Shown here one piece after another: positions 27,255 to 32,887 of a DNA stretch of 42,459 nt (within the stretch, counting starts at the first letter, position 1; the number at the start of each line of letters is the position of its first letter). Origin of the DNA: a virus; IMG/VR virus record IMGVR_UViG_3300038825_000808, positions 1 through 42,459 of that record; one strand, written 5' to 3'. The notes beneath the pieces were generated by a model, which saw only the letters and a program-made list of their open reading frames with translations, did no database searches and had not been told where the DNA came from. The position numbers and the translations under genes were made by a program.

Positions 27255-27408
27255 TGACAACCCTCTTAGCTCTTTTCTTTACAGTTCTTTTTAGTTTTAT
27301 ATCCGTGCCTTCTCTGGCTACCCATGCAGGTAGGTATCTATTAGCAGGACCATTAATTTGGTCTAGCACATTATCACTCCCAGGCAGTTCCTCACTGTAC
27401 TTTTTCAT
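27232..27408 (-). CDS. 58-aa basic mini-protein
   Basis: ATG 27408-27406 lies inside the 3' end of the putative small-terminase gene, with GGGAGG about 6 nt upstream, and the frame ends at TAA 27234-27232. The product begins MKKYSEELPGSDNVLDQING, continues PANRYLPAWVAREG, and ends with a basic tail (KLKRTVKKRAKRVVNEKRTQK region). No family is recognised. The good ribosome site and close overlaps on both sides support a real gene. Confidence 0.65.
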   Translation of the reverse strand: MKKYSEELPGSDNVLDQINGPANRYLPAWVAREGTDIKLKRTVKKRAKRVVNEKRTQK

Positions 27409-27877
27409 TCATTTCCTCCCAGGCTGTCTCTGACAAACTAGAGATTGCATCATGTACAGTAGCTATTTCTTCTTTGTCCCTGTTGGCTACCATGCTAGCT
27501 CTGAGTTGGTCTTTGAGTATAGTCTGTTTTAATTTTAATAATTGCAGGGATTGTGCTTTATCATTTTGTTTATCAGCACGTTTTATTCTTGTTTCTATAT
27601 CAGTTAGTTGTTGTTCATATCTGTCAAACACTGTGTGAGAAAATTTTGGGTCAGCAAAATTTTTAATCTGTACTTCTAGTTTCTCCATAAAGGCGTGGTA
27701 CTGTGGTGTGTTTTTAATACTGTCTAATATGTTTTTTACTGTTTTGTGATTTATGCTTAGCTCTTTACCAGCTGCTCTGTATGACCAGGCTAGTCCGTAG
27801 CATACCTCTAAAAATTTAACTATTTTGTTTTCATATACAGGAATGTCTGGGAATAAATTCTGTAATGTTTTGTTCAT
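27392..27877 (-). CDS. Putative terminase small subunit (HTH protein)
   Basis: The 161-aa protein has an N-terminal helix-turn-helix (SYRAAGKELSINHKTVKNIL, about residues 32-51), then a long charged helical or coiled region (about 65-150). This two-part layout, DNA-binding head plus oligomerising helices, and the place upstream of TerL fit a small terminase, which selects the packaging site. The four basic mini-genes between it and terL are unusual. It could instead be a regulator. ATG 27877 overlaps the preceding stop as ATGA, with a GGGGG-rich ribosome site upstream. Confidence 0.6.
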   Translation of the reverse strand: MNKTLQNLFPDIPVYENKIVKFLEVCYGLAWSYRAAGKELSINHKTVKNILDSIKNTPQYHAFMEKLEVQIKNFADPKFSHTVFDRYEQQLTDIETRIKRADKQNDKAQSLQLLKLKQTILKDQLRASMVANRDKEEIATVHDAISSLSETAWEEMNEKVQ

Positions 27878-28113
27878 ACTTCCCCCTTCTTTTCAAAGTG
27901 TGTCATGCTTATCTGTCTTTTACCTTCTCTGTGCCTACGTTCTCTGTGCTTACCAATATGTTTCCATATTAGTTTGTAAATGTCAACCCCTGATTCTAGT
28001 TGGTCTAACAGGGCATCATGGAGTATATCCTCTGAATCTTGCTGAGTAAAGTCAAACATGCTAGCACGTTTGTGGGTATATGCACGTAATTGTTGGTAAT
28101 CCTTGTGTTGCAT
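27874..28113 (-). CDS. Small sigma-70 region-2-like helical protein
   Basis: I place the start at ATG 28113 (79 aa, MQHKDYQQLRAYTHKR). A longer frame from TTG 28152 would begin exactly at a promoter-like -35 box. The core AYTHKRASMFDFTQQDSEDI, then LHDALLDQL, then IWKHIGKHRERRH follows the spacing of sigma-70 region 2.1-2.2 ('a......g.s.edaeDlvqe.f..l'), the core-polymerase-binding helix pair. There is no region 4. It is the first gene of the late operon. It could be a decoy or regulator of host polymerase, or an unrelated small helical protein. Confidence 0.5.
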   Translation of the reverse strand: MQHKDYQQLRAYTHKRASMFDFTQQDSEDILHDALLDQLESGVDIYKLIWKHIGKHRERRHREGKRQISMTHFEKKGEV

Positions 28114-28123
28114 GCTCTTATAA

Positions 28124-28152
28124 TATATATAGTTCAGAACAGTAAAAGTCAA
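28124..28152 (-). promoter_or_regulatory. Candidate sigma-70-type promoter for the late operon
   Basis: On the - strand, TTGACT (28152-28147) is followed after 17 nt by TATATA (28129-28124), within a TATATATATTATAA tract. The predicted start near 28117 would leave a nearly leaderless message for the ATG at 28113. It lies at the only sensible place for a leftward promoter. Not tested. Confidence 0.45.
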
Positions 28153-28183
28153 GCACTAGTATAAAACACGTAGATTATACTAT

Positions 28184-28207
28184 AATATATACTATAAAGT
28201 ATATATT
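28184..28207. repeat. Perfect inverted repeat, 10-bp arms
   Basis: AATATATACT (28184-28193), loop ATAA, AGTATATATT (28198-28207). It is purely weak-pairing except two G/C pairs. It lies about 30-55 bp upstream of the leftward promoter candidate and could be an operator or part of an unwinding element. Confidence 0.75.
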
Positions 28208-28221
28208 AGGTATACACTAGA

Positions 28222-28237
28222 TGTATATACATGTATA
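28222..28237. repeat. 16-bp direct repeat, copy 1
   Basis: TGTATATACATGTATA contains the 12-bp perfect palindrome TATACATGTATA. An identical copy lies at 28342-28357, exactly 120 bp away. Confidence 0.85.
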
Positions 28238-28253
28238 CTAGTAGTATACTAGT
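28237..28253. repeat. Inverted repeat ACTAGTA-GTA-TACTAGT
   Basis: Perfect 7-bp arms with a 3-nt centre. The same ACTAGTA arm is used in the larger palindrome at 28482-28508, so both may bind one dimeric protein. Confidence 0.7.
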
Positions 28254-28341
28254 GGGTATAACATGTGCCGTGACGTAACCTACTGGTATTATTATATATT
28301 TACTAGAGTGCTATAGTGGGTATAAAATGGGTAAAACTGGG

Positions 28342-28357
28342 TGTATATACATGTATA
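28342..28357. repeat. 16-bp direct repeat, copy 2
   Basis: Identical to 28222-28237, including the TATACATGTATA palindrome. It is preceded by a series of TGGGTA-type words (28318, 28328, 28338). Confidence 0.85.
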
Positions 28358-28481
28358 TTGGGCTACATGTGTGCACAAATGGAGAAGAAACGTGTAAAAA
28401 CCCTGACAATATTATATATATATAGAGGGGGTGGCGGGTTGACAAGGGGGGTTAATTAGTAAGAAACTCCGTTCCTTACTC

Positions 28482-28508
28482 GTTTTTACTAGTAGTACTA
28501 GTAAAAAC
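28482..28508. repeat. 27-bp perfect palindrome (13-bp arms)
   Basis: The left arm GTTTTTACTAGTA and right arm TACTAGTAAAAAC flank a single central G. TTTTT follows on the + strand. With no room for a loop it is a better protein-binding or cruciform site than a terminator, though a rightward terminator is possible. It is the longest perfect inverted repeat seen in the window. Confidence 0.85.
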
Positions 28509-28523
28509 TTTTTAGCAGTACAA

Positions 28524-28563
28524 GTAGATACGAGGTAACAATGTTGTTACTCCGAGTATCTAC
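28524..28563. repeat. Compound inverted repeat (two nested stems)
   Basis: Outer arms GTAGATAC (28524-28531) and GTATCTAC (28556-28563) enclose inner arms GTAACAA (28535-28541) and TTGTTAC (28544-28550) with a 2-nt centre. The layout suits two stacked operator half-sites or a cruciform close to the early promoter candidate. Confidence 0.75.
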
Positions 28564-28574
28564 GAGTCATTGGG

Positions 28575-28601
28575 CTGACATGGATTAACTCATAGTATAA
28601 T
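28575..28601 (+). promoter_or_regulatory. Candidate early promoter
   Basis: CTGACA (28575-28580) and a perfect TATAAT (28596-28601) are separated by 15 nt, shorter than the preferred 17. It lies about 107 nt upstream of the first early gene and just after the compound palindrome. The -10 is convincing; the -35 is tentative. Confidence 0.4.
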
Positions 28602-28636
28602 CTCGTCTTCGTGCTATATCTCGTGTAACTTCTCTG

Positions 28637-28676
28637 GCTGATTGCTATTCAGCTGCGTACCTTGCTGGCAATCAGC
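28637..28676 (+). promoter_or_regulatory. 5' leader stem-loop of the early operon
   Basis: GCTGATTGC (28637-28645) pairs perfectly with GCAATCAGC (28668-28676), and CAGC/GCTG can pair inside the loop. The hairpin ends about 22 nt before the AGGAGG ribosome site (28698-28703). It is too GC-rich to be chance in this region and has no T tract, so mRNA stabilisation or translational control is likelier than termination. Confidence 0.6.
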
Positions 28677-28707
28677 TTGTGTATATTCCAAATTTCAGGA
28701 GGTTACT

Positions 28708-29328
28708 ATGAGTAATCAAGTATTCAAAGGTTCTATCATTGATACCTATAAATTCAATGAGAAAAAGTTTTCTATCCTAGACAGACCAATGACTATCAAG
28801 TTGGTCACTAAATTTACAGATGGGAAACCAGAATACAGTACAGTAGATTTAGAGCAACCAGTTGCACCAAGTGCTAAGTTTGCACACGAAGTGCTTGCAA
28901 TAATATCTGCGTACTTGAAAGGTGAGCACAAATACATTCAACCTTGCAAAGCTCAGAAACAAGATGGAAGTCTCTATGATTCACATCAATTCACTGATGC
29001 AGGTTGGGCTCACATCCAAGCATCATTAGCACTTGGATATTCACAAGTCCTTGGCGTAGATGAGTCTACCATAACAAATAGATTCATGACACTATCTCTA
29101 ACTCGTGAGATATGGGATAACAATCTCTGCCGTAAAGTCATTGGTAGACTCGCTTATCTCAAAAGAAACTTTGCAAGAATTGCAGACAAAACTCCTTATA
29201 TAAATGAGTTTGCCTACAGACTTGTGAATGTTCTAAATCTTACCTTTGAAAGAGTTAAAACTGGAGACTCCGTGTCACCAGAACAACTTGCAGAAAACAA
29301 TAAACAATTTGATTTGTTTATTAGCTAA
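28708..29328 (+). CDS. First early protein, unknown (206 aa)
   Basis: ATG 28708 (MSNQVFKGSIIDTYKFNEK) follows a strong AGGAGG; an upstream TTG in frame (28642) lies inside the leader hairpin and is rejected. The protein is soluble. The N-terminal part may be beta-rich (FSILDRPMTIKLVTKF), the C-terminal part helical (EFAYRLVNVLNLTFERVK), with GYSQVLGVDESTITNRF resembling the turn of a helix-turn-helix. No family is recognised. As the first gene after the leader and followed by its own terminator-like hairpin, it could be an abundant early or host-takeover protein. Confidence 0.75.
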   Translation: MSNQVFKGSIIDTYKFNEKKFSILDRPMTIKLVTKFTDGKPEYSTVDLEQPVAPSAKFAHEVLAIISAYLKGEHKYIQPCKAQKQDGSLYDSHQFTDAGWAHIQASLALGYSQVLGVDESTITNRFMTLSLTREIWDNNLCRKVIGRLAYLKRNFARIADKTPYINEFAYRLVNVLNLTFERVKTGDSVSPEQLAENNKQFDLFIS

Positions 29329-29341
29329 CTTGCACATCCTT

Positions 29342-29367
29342 AGCACCTGGTAATCCTATCAGGTGCT
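29342..29367 (+). terminator. Terminator-like hairpin after the first early gene
   Basis: AGCACCTG (29342-29349), a 10-nt loop, CAGGTGCT (29360-29367), then a pyrimidine/T-rich tail TACTTTCTTTTCT. The stem is perfect but the T tract is broken, so partial termination or 3'-end protection that reduces downstream expression is plausible. Confidence 0.55.
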
Positions 29368-29432
29368 TACTTTCTTTTCTATCCAGAAACTTTTCCACAT
29401 TAGACTACAAATAAAACATAGGAGGTGTTACT

Positions 29433-29687
29433 ATGAGTAACCCAAAAACTACAGACATCAATGATTCTGTTACTACAGAGTCTGATAGTCCAAGTACCAA
29501 GGAAGAAAGCTCTGACTTTACTGATTGGCTAGACCAAGAGGTAGACAAGCTGCAAGTTCCAGACAATGTCACTGATGTATCTACTGCTGTTCAGTATATG
29601 ACAAGTGGCAAGAAGGAAGAAAGACGTCAACGTATGGTGCGTTTGATAGACAAACTATTACAGGAGGTAAAGCGTAATGATAAGTAA
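29433..29687 (+). CDS. Acidic 84-aa protein upstream of the AAA+ gene
   Basis: A Ser/Thr/Asp/Glu-rich, probably disordered N-terminus (1-28) is followed by helices DWLDQEVDKLQVP and a basic C-terminal helix KKEERRQRMVRLIDKLLQEVKR. No family is recognised. It overlaps the AAA+ gene by 11 nt and supplies its AGGAGG site, so it is co-expressed and may be an adaptor or regulator of that ATPase (inference). Its start context (AGGAGGT..TACTATGAGTAA) repeats that of the previous gene. Confidence 0.7.
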   Translation: MSNPKTTDINDSVTTESDSPSTKEESSDFTDWLDQEVDKLQVPDNVTDVSTAVQYMTSGKKEERRQRMVRLIDKLLQEVKRNDK

Positions 29688-30762
29688 ACAGATTGCACTA
29701 GATGCACTCAAGCTACAGCAACAAGTTGGACTTGAGGATGCTAAGGTCCCTGTGCTAGTAGGTAAGACTAGCTCAGGCAAAACCTACTGGATTCAGAATG
29801 AACTCAGTAAAGAACTTGACTTACCTGTAGTTAAGATACTACTACAAAACGAGACAGCAGACGAGGTGCTAGGCTTTCCTAAGTATCTAGCTAGTACCAA
29901 TGAGCTAACATATCTCAAGCCAGCATGGTGGTCAGATACACCTAGCATCTTTTTCTTTGACGAGCTAGACAAATCAAGAGACGAGTTGCATGCAAGTATC
30001 TTGACTCTGATGCGTGAAGGTACTGTGCGTGGTAGACCATTGCCTAAGGGCAGCGTAATCATTGCAGCTATGAACGAGGCAGACCATCTATCTGACCCAC
30101 TCAAAGCTAGGTCTCTGTTTCTACCATTTGAATATCAAGACAGAAACTGTAGTCTTAATGATGTAGCTGGTTACCTACAAGATAAGTGGACACTAGCCCC
30201 CGTACTACCACAACCTAGTGAGTGTATGGAGAATGTACATTACCTGGAGAAACTACAAACAGTCAGACCTACACTGTCACAAGAATCTGCTGTACTACAT
30301 CAAGTATGCATTGGCTTGTTTCCAGCTGATGTTATACCTAGCATCATGGATATCATGACAGGTAATCAAGAGCTTGACTATCCAAGACTACTAGATAATA
30401 AAGAAACCTTTGACAACTTTATACATACACAACGTAGTGTAGACCAAGCAGCTAAACATATTGTTGAGTTTGTTAAGGTAGGTAGAAGTGAGCGTCATGC
30501 TAACAGAGTTGTTAAGTTGTATGAGAAGTTTGCTAGTACAAATGCTGATGACCTTGTCCGAATTTACAGTAAGGTTCATGACATTTTGTTTGACAACTAC
30601 CCTAACCTAGCTAGACATGACTTCAGTGTAGACTTTGTTAAAGAACTAGGTGTACGTTTACGTAACATGTTAACACACTACACTAACAAAGTAGATGAGC
30701 TTGCTTATTCTTGGGAGGTAGAATCAGATGACGAATCCAGACTACAAAGCGCTGACGTATAG
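29677..30762 (+). CDS. MoxR-type AAA+ ATPase
   Basis: The 361-aa protein carries Walker A GKTSSGKT (29-36), a MoxR-like segment VLGFPKYL after it, Walker B IFFFDELDK (91-99), sensor-1 Asn in AAMNEAD (about 133) and an Arg-finger-like DPLKARSL (about 141-148). Gln/Asp-rich helical lid sequences follow. MoxR/CobS/RavA-type ATPases form hexamers that remodel partner proteins, usually with a VWA-domain partner encoded nearby; here that partner is two genes downstream. Phage homologues are often labelled CobS, but no cobalamin gene is present. The target is unknown. Confidence 0.85.
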   Translation: MISKQIALDALKLQQQVGLEDAKVPVLVGKTSSGKTYWIQNELSKELDLPVVKILLQNETADEVLGFPKYLASTNELTYLKPAWWSDTPSIFFFDELDKSRDELHASILTLMREGTVRGRPLPKGSVIIAAMNEADHLSDPLKARSLFLPFEYQDRNCSLNDVAGYLQDKWTLAPVLPQPSECMENVHYLEKLQTVRPTLSQESAVLHQVCIGLFPADVIPSIMDIMTGNQELDYPRLLDNKETFDNFIHTQRSVDQAAKHIVEFVKVGRSERHANRVVKLYEKFASTNADDLVRIYSKVHDILFDNYPNLARHDFSVDFVKELGVRLRNMLTHYTNKVDELAYSWEVESDDESRLQSADV

Positions 30763-31642
30763 TTATCTAGACACAAAGAGTTCAGACTACAGCTACATGA
30801 TGAACAGGTACAAAGACTTTAAAATACCATACGTTAAACCTACATCTGTAGCAACTAGGTACATGGTAGACAATGCTCACATTAGATACTATGGTAATGC
30901 AGCTAATGACTACAAAGATACTTTATATGTAGATTCTTATTGTACTCCTGATGAAGCAGAACGTACAGCTAGGCAGAATCTACAAGACCGTAAAGATAGA
31001 GCTTTTGTACGTGTTAAGTCAGGCGTTACAGTAGGTGACGAGAAGGTACCTAGATACAGCCCAACTAGAGAGGCTGTATTTGGTACACATTATGACTCAG
31101 TTAAACGTGAAGCTGAGTTCTGTATATACTTTAAACCAGAGAAAATACAACATGATGATGTACAGTGTGTGCTAGGTATGAAGATATTAGACAACACTAC
31201 AAGTTATGCTGGTAACAGACCGTATCATTCTAAACTTAGTGTGCCTCATCACAGACATCCTCAAACAAGAGATACCATTATGTCTGTTGTATACATATCA
31301 AGGCAAGATGGTAAGTTATGTTGTGACTCTTACCTTCTGTATTGTGAAGAGACTAAGCTGTTGTTTCCTGAACAACTCAAGCATACCAGTCTAAGAAATG
31401 ACGTTGCTTGGTCAGAACAGAACATAATCAACTCACTTAAAACTCACGTAGACATGAGTAATCTAAGTTTGTTTGATGCAGTCAGACGTAAGAAAGCATT
31501 CCTTTGGTTTGTACCTAGTACTAAGTGGGATACAGCAGAGACTATGCATGAGTTTACACATGCTCACAAATCAACATACAAAAAGCCAAACAGTATATCT
31601 ACGTGGCGTAAGCGTAGAGCTATGGCAAGGAGGACACGATGA
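30728..31642 (+). CDS. Unknown protein between AAA+ and VWA genes (304 aa)
   Basis: The start ATG 30728 has GGGAGG about 9 nt upstream within the AAA+ gene and overlaps it by 35 nt. The N-terminus is Tyr-rich (YSYLDTKSSDYSYMMNRY). Two cysteines sit in CCDSYLLYC-like context near 200-207. The C-terminus is strongly basic (STWRKRRAMARRTR). No known fold was recognised. Overlaps on both sides (35 nt and 4 nt) tie its expression to the ATPase and VWA proteins, so it is probably a third component or the substrate of that complex. Confidence 0.75.
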   Translation: MTNPDYKALTYSYLDTKSSDYSYMMNRYKDFKIPYVKPTSVATRYMVDNAHIRYYGNAANDYKDTLYVDSYCTPDEAERTARQNLQDRKDRAFVRVKSGVTVGDEKVPRYSPTREAVFGTHYDSVKREAEFCIYFKPEKIQHDDVQCVLGMKILDNTTSYAGNRPYHSKLSVPHHRHPQTRDTIMSVVYISRQDGKLCCDSYLLYCEETKLLFPEQLKHTSLRNDVAWSEQNIINSLKTHVDMSNLSLFDAVRRKKAFLWFVPSTKWDTAETMHEFTHAHKSTYKKPNSISTWRKRRAMARRTR

Positions 31643-32838
31643 TAAACATTAACATACATGAATACATATCATTTGACAATGATAAGTGGTTGATGTATCA
31701 AGTGCCAGACATTAACTTCTGGACTGATACTAAGACTAAAGGTTCAGCTTACTGTTATGCAGAACACGGTAAGCTAAATATATTTATCTCATCAGACTGG
31801 TTGAATCACAGGTCTAATGAGTTTAAGATAGAGCTAGTTAAACACGAGCTAGCTCATGGTATGTTTGGTCACATTGGCTTCATGAAAGGCAAGACGAAAG
31901 CCCAACGTCAGCTCTTTAATATTGTAGCAGACTGCAGTATACATGTCAACACTGCTGACCCTAAGATACTAGAAGAAGGTACAGGTGGTAAACCCTGTAC
32001 CTATGATAACTGTGGACTCAAACAACTTCCACCTGAGTATCTTTATCACAAGCTATGGGATGCAGCTCAAGACAAGATGGATAAGTTTCAAGCATGGGTA
32101 GATGAACACTTAGATGATGACTTCTGGAAAAGAAAACCTAATAAAGACGCAGACTTAGATAGTCAAATCATTAAAGATTCTATCTGTAACAATCTAGAAA
32201 AAGCAATAGCTAAAGGTGTACCTATACCTAATACAGTACCAGGTGGTGTAGGTGGTGCAGCTAGTACAACAGACTTAGACTATGACTATCTGTTTAATCA
32301 ACCTGTGCCTAAAGAACCATGGTTGTCAGACCTAGAACAGATTGTTAGAAACTACAACAGTAAACATGTTACATCTAGTTACAAACGTGAGCCACGTAAT
32401 CCTATACATCCTGACATTTTACAGAAAGGTAGGGCTACAACGTTTCCTAAATCTAGATTCTTATTTGCTGTAGACTGTTCAGGTAGTATGGATATCAAAT
32501 TGATAGAACGTGCTATCTCTACGATATCACAACACATAGACCCTGGTGAAAATAAGTTACTTATCTTTGACACCAAGGTATCTAAAGTCTTTGACATTAC
32601 AGACACAGATACTATCAAGCAAGCTTTACGTAAATACTACGGTGGTACACATCTACTCCCAGTGTTTGAGTATGCTAATGCAAATGACCAGCTAGTATTT
32701 TATACAGATGGTGGCTTCTGGGATATGGATAATATACATCTAGCTAGTAAGTTTAAATACAAACCTGTATTTATCTTGACAGAGTCTTGGTATCACGATA
32801 GTATATCCAAGCATGCACATGTTATAACAACTTATTGA
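31639..32838 (+). CDS. Metallopeptidase-like + VWA domain protein (DUF2201-like)
   Basis: In the 399-aa protein, the N-terminal half has HELAH (69-73) with a further His78, then FNIVADCSIHV (93-103), the pattern of the putative metallopeptidase domain that precedes VWA-like domains (DUF2201 family, by recall). The C-terminal VWA has a complete metal-binding MIDAS: DCSGS (279-283), T337 in GGTH and D357 in YTDGG. This is the expected partner of the MoxR ATPase upstream. Whether HELAH is catalytic or only structural is unknown. A 24-nt hairpin overlaps its stop codon. Confidence 0.85.
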   Translation: MININIHEYISFDNDKWLMYQVPDINFWTDTKTKGSAYCYAEHGKLNIFISSDWLNHRSNEFKIELVKHELAHGMFGHIGFMKGKTKAQRQLFNIVADCSIHVNTADPKILEEGTGGKPCTYDNCGLKQLPPEYLYHKLWDAAQDKMDKFQAWVDEHLDDDFWKRKPNKDADLDSQIIKDSICNNLEKAIAKGVPIPNTVPGGVGGAASTTDLDYDYLFNQPVPKEPWLSDLEQIVRNYNSKHVTSSYKREPRNPIHPDILQKGRATTFPKSRFLFAVDCSGSMDIKLIERAISTISQHIDPGENKLLIFDTKVSKVFDITDTDTIKQALRKYYGGTHLLPVFEYANANDQLVFYTDGGFWDMDNIHLASKFKYKPVFILTESWYHDSISKHAHVITTY

Positions 32839-32855
32839 CTTTTATAAGTCAATAA
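32832..32855 (+). terminator. Hairpin over the VWA stop codon
   Basis: TTATTGACTT (32832-32841), loop TTAT, AAGTCAATAA (32846-32855) form a perfect 10-bp stem; the TGA stop (32836-32838) lies in the left arm. There is no T tract, so attenuation or an RNA-processing/stability site separating the AAA-VWA module from the replication genes is more likely than full termination. Confidence 0.5.
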
Positions 32856-32887
32856 TAGTATACTAGATAACACACGGGAGGATACAG

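Larger units (their letters stand above)
28153..28707. other. Divergent intergenic region (555 bp), possible origin and promoter hub
   Basis: No credible coding frame is present. The region holds an AT-only palindrome (28184-28207), two copies of a 16-mer exactly 120 bp apart (28222 and 28342), two near-identical 15-mers (AGTGGGTATAACATG at 28251, AGTGGGTATAAAATG at 28315), related ACTAGTA palindromes (28237-28253 and 28482-28508), an AT tract followed by a G-rich island (28409-28452), a complex inverted repeat (28524-28563), a TATAAT (28596) and a leader hairpin (28637-28676). Clustered iteron-like repeats, an AT-rich unwinding tract and palindromes between divergent units suggest a replication origin and control region. 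This is inference. Confidence 0.6.

Noticed and set aside
28113-28152. TTG at 28152 as the start of the first late gene
   Set aside because: The TTG is the -35-like box of the candidate promoter and the extra residues are encoded by the AT-rich promoter; ATG 28113 is preferred.
28420-28452. G-quadruplex in the G-rich island
   Set aside because: Only three runs of three or more G plus one GG, with uneven loops; a stable three-tier structure is not supported, only a weak two-tier form.
28439-28467. Perfect TTGACA (28439-28444) read as a rightward promoter
   Set aside because: No acceptable -10 box lies 15-19 nt downstream; the following sequence is G-rich then AGAAAC.
28642-28707. Upstream TTG start for the first early protein
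   Set aside because: It lies in the leader hairpin and has no ribosome site; ATG 28708 follows AGGAGG.
29677-30762. CobS cobalamin-biosynthesis gene
   Set aside because: The MoxR-type ATPase resembles CobS only at family level; no other cobalamin gene is present, so the metabolic label is unsupported.
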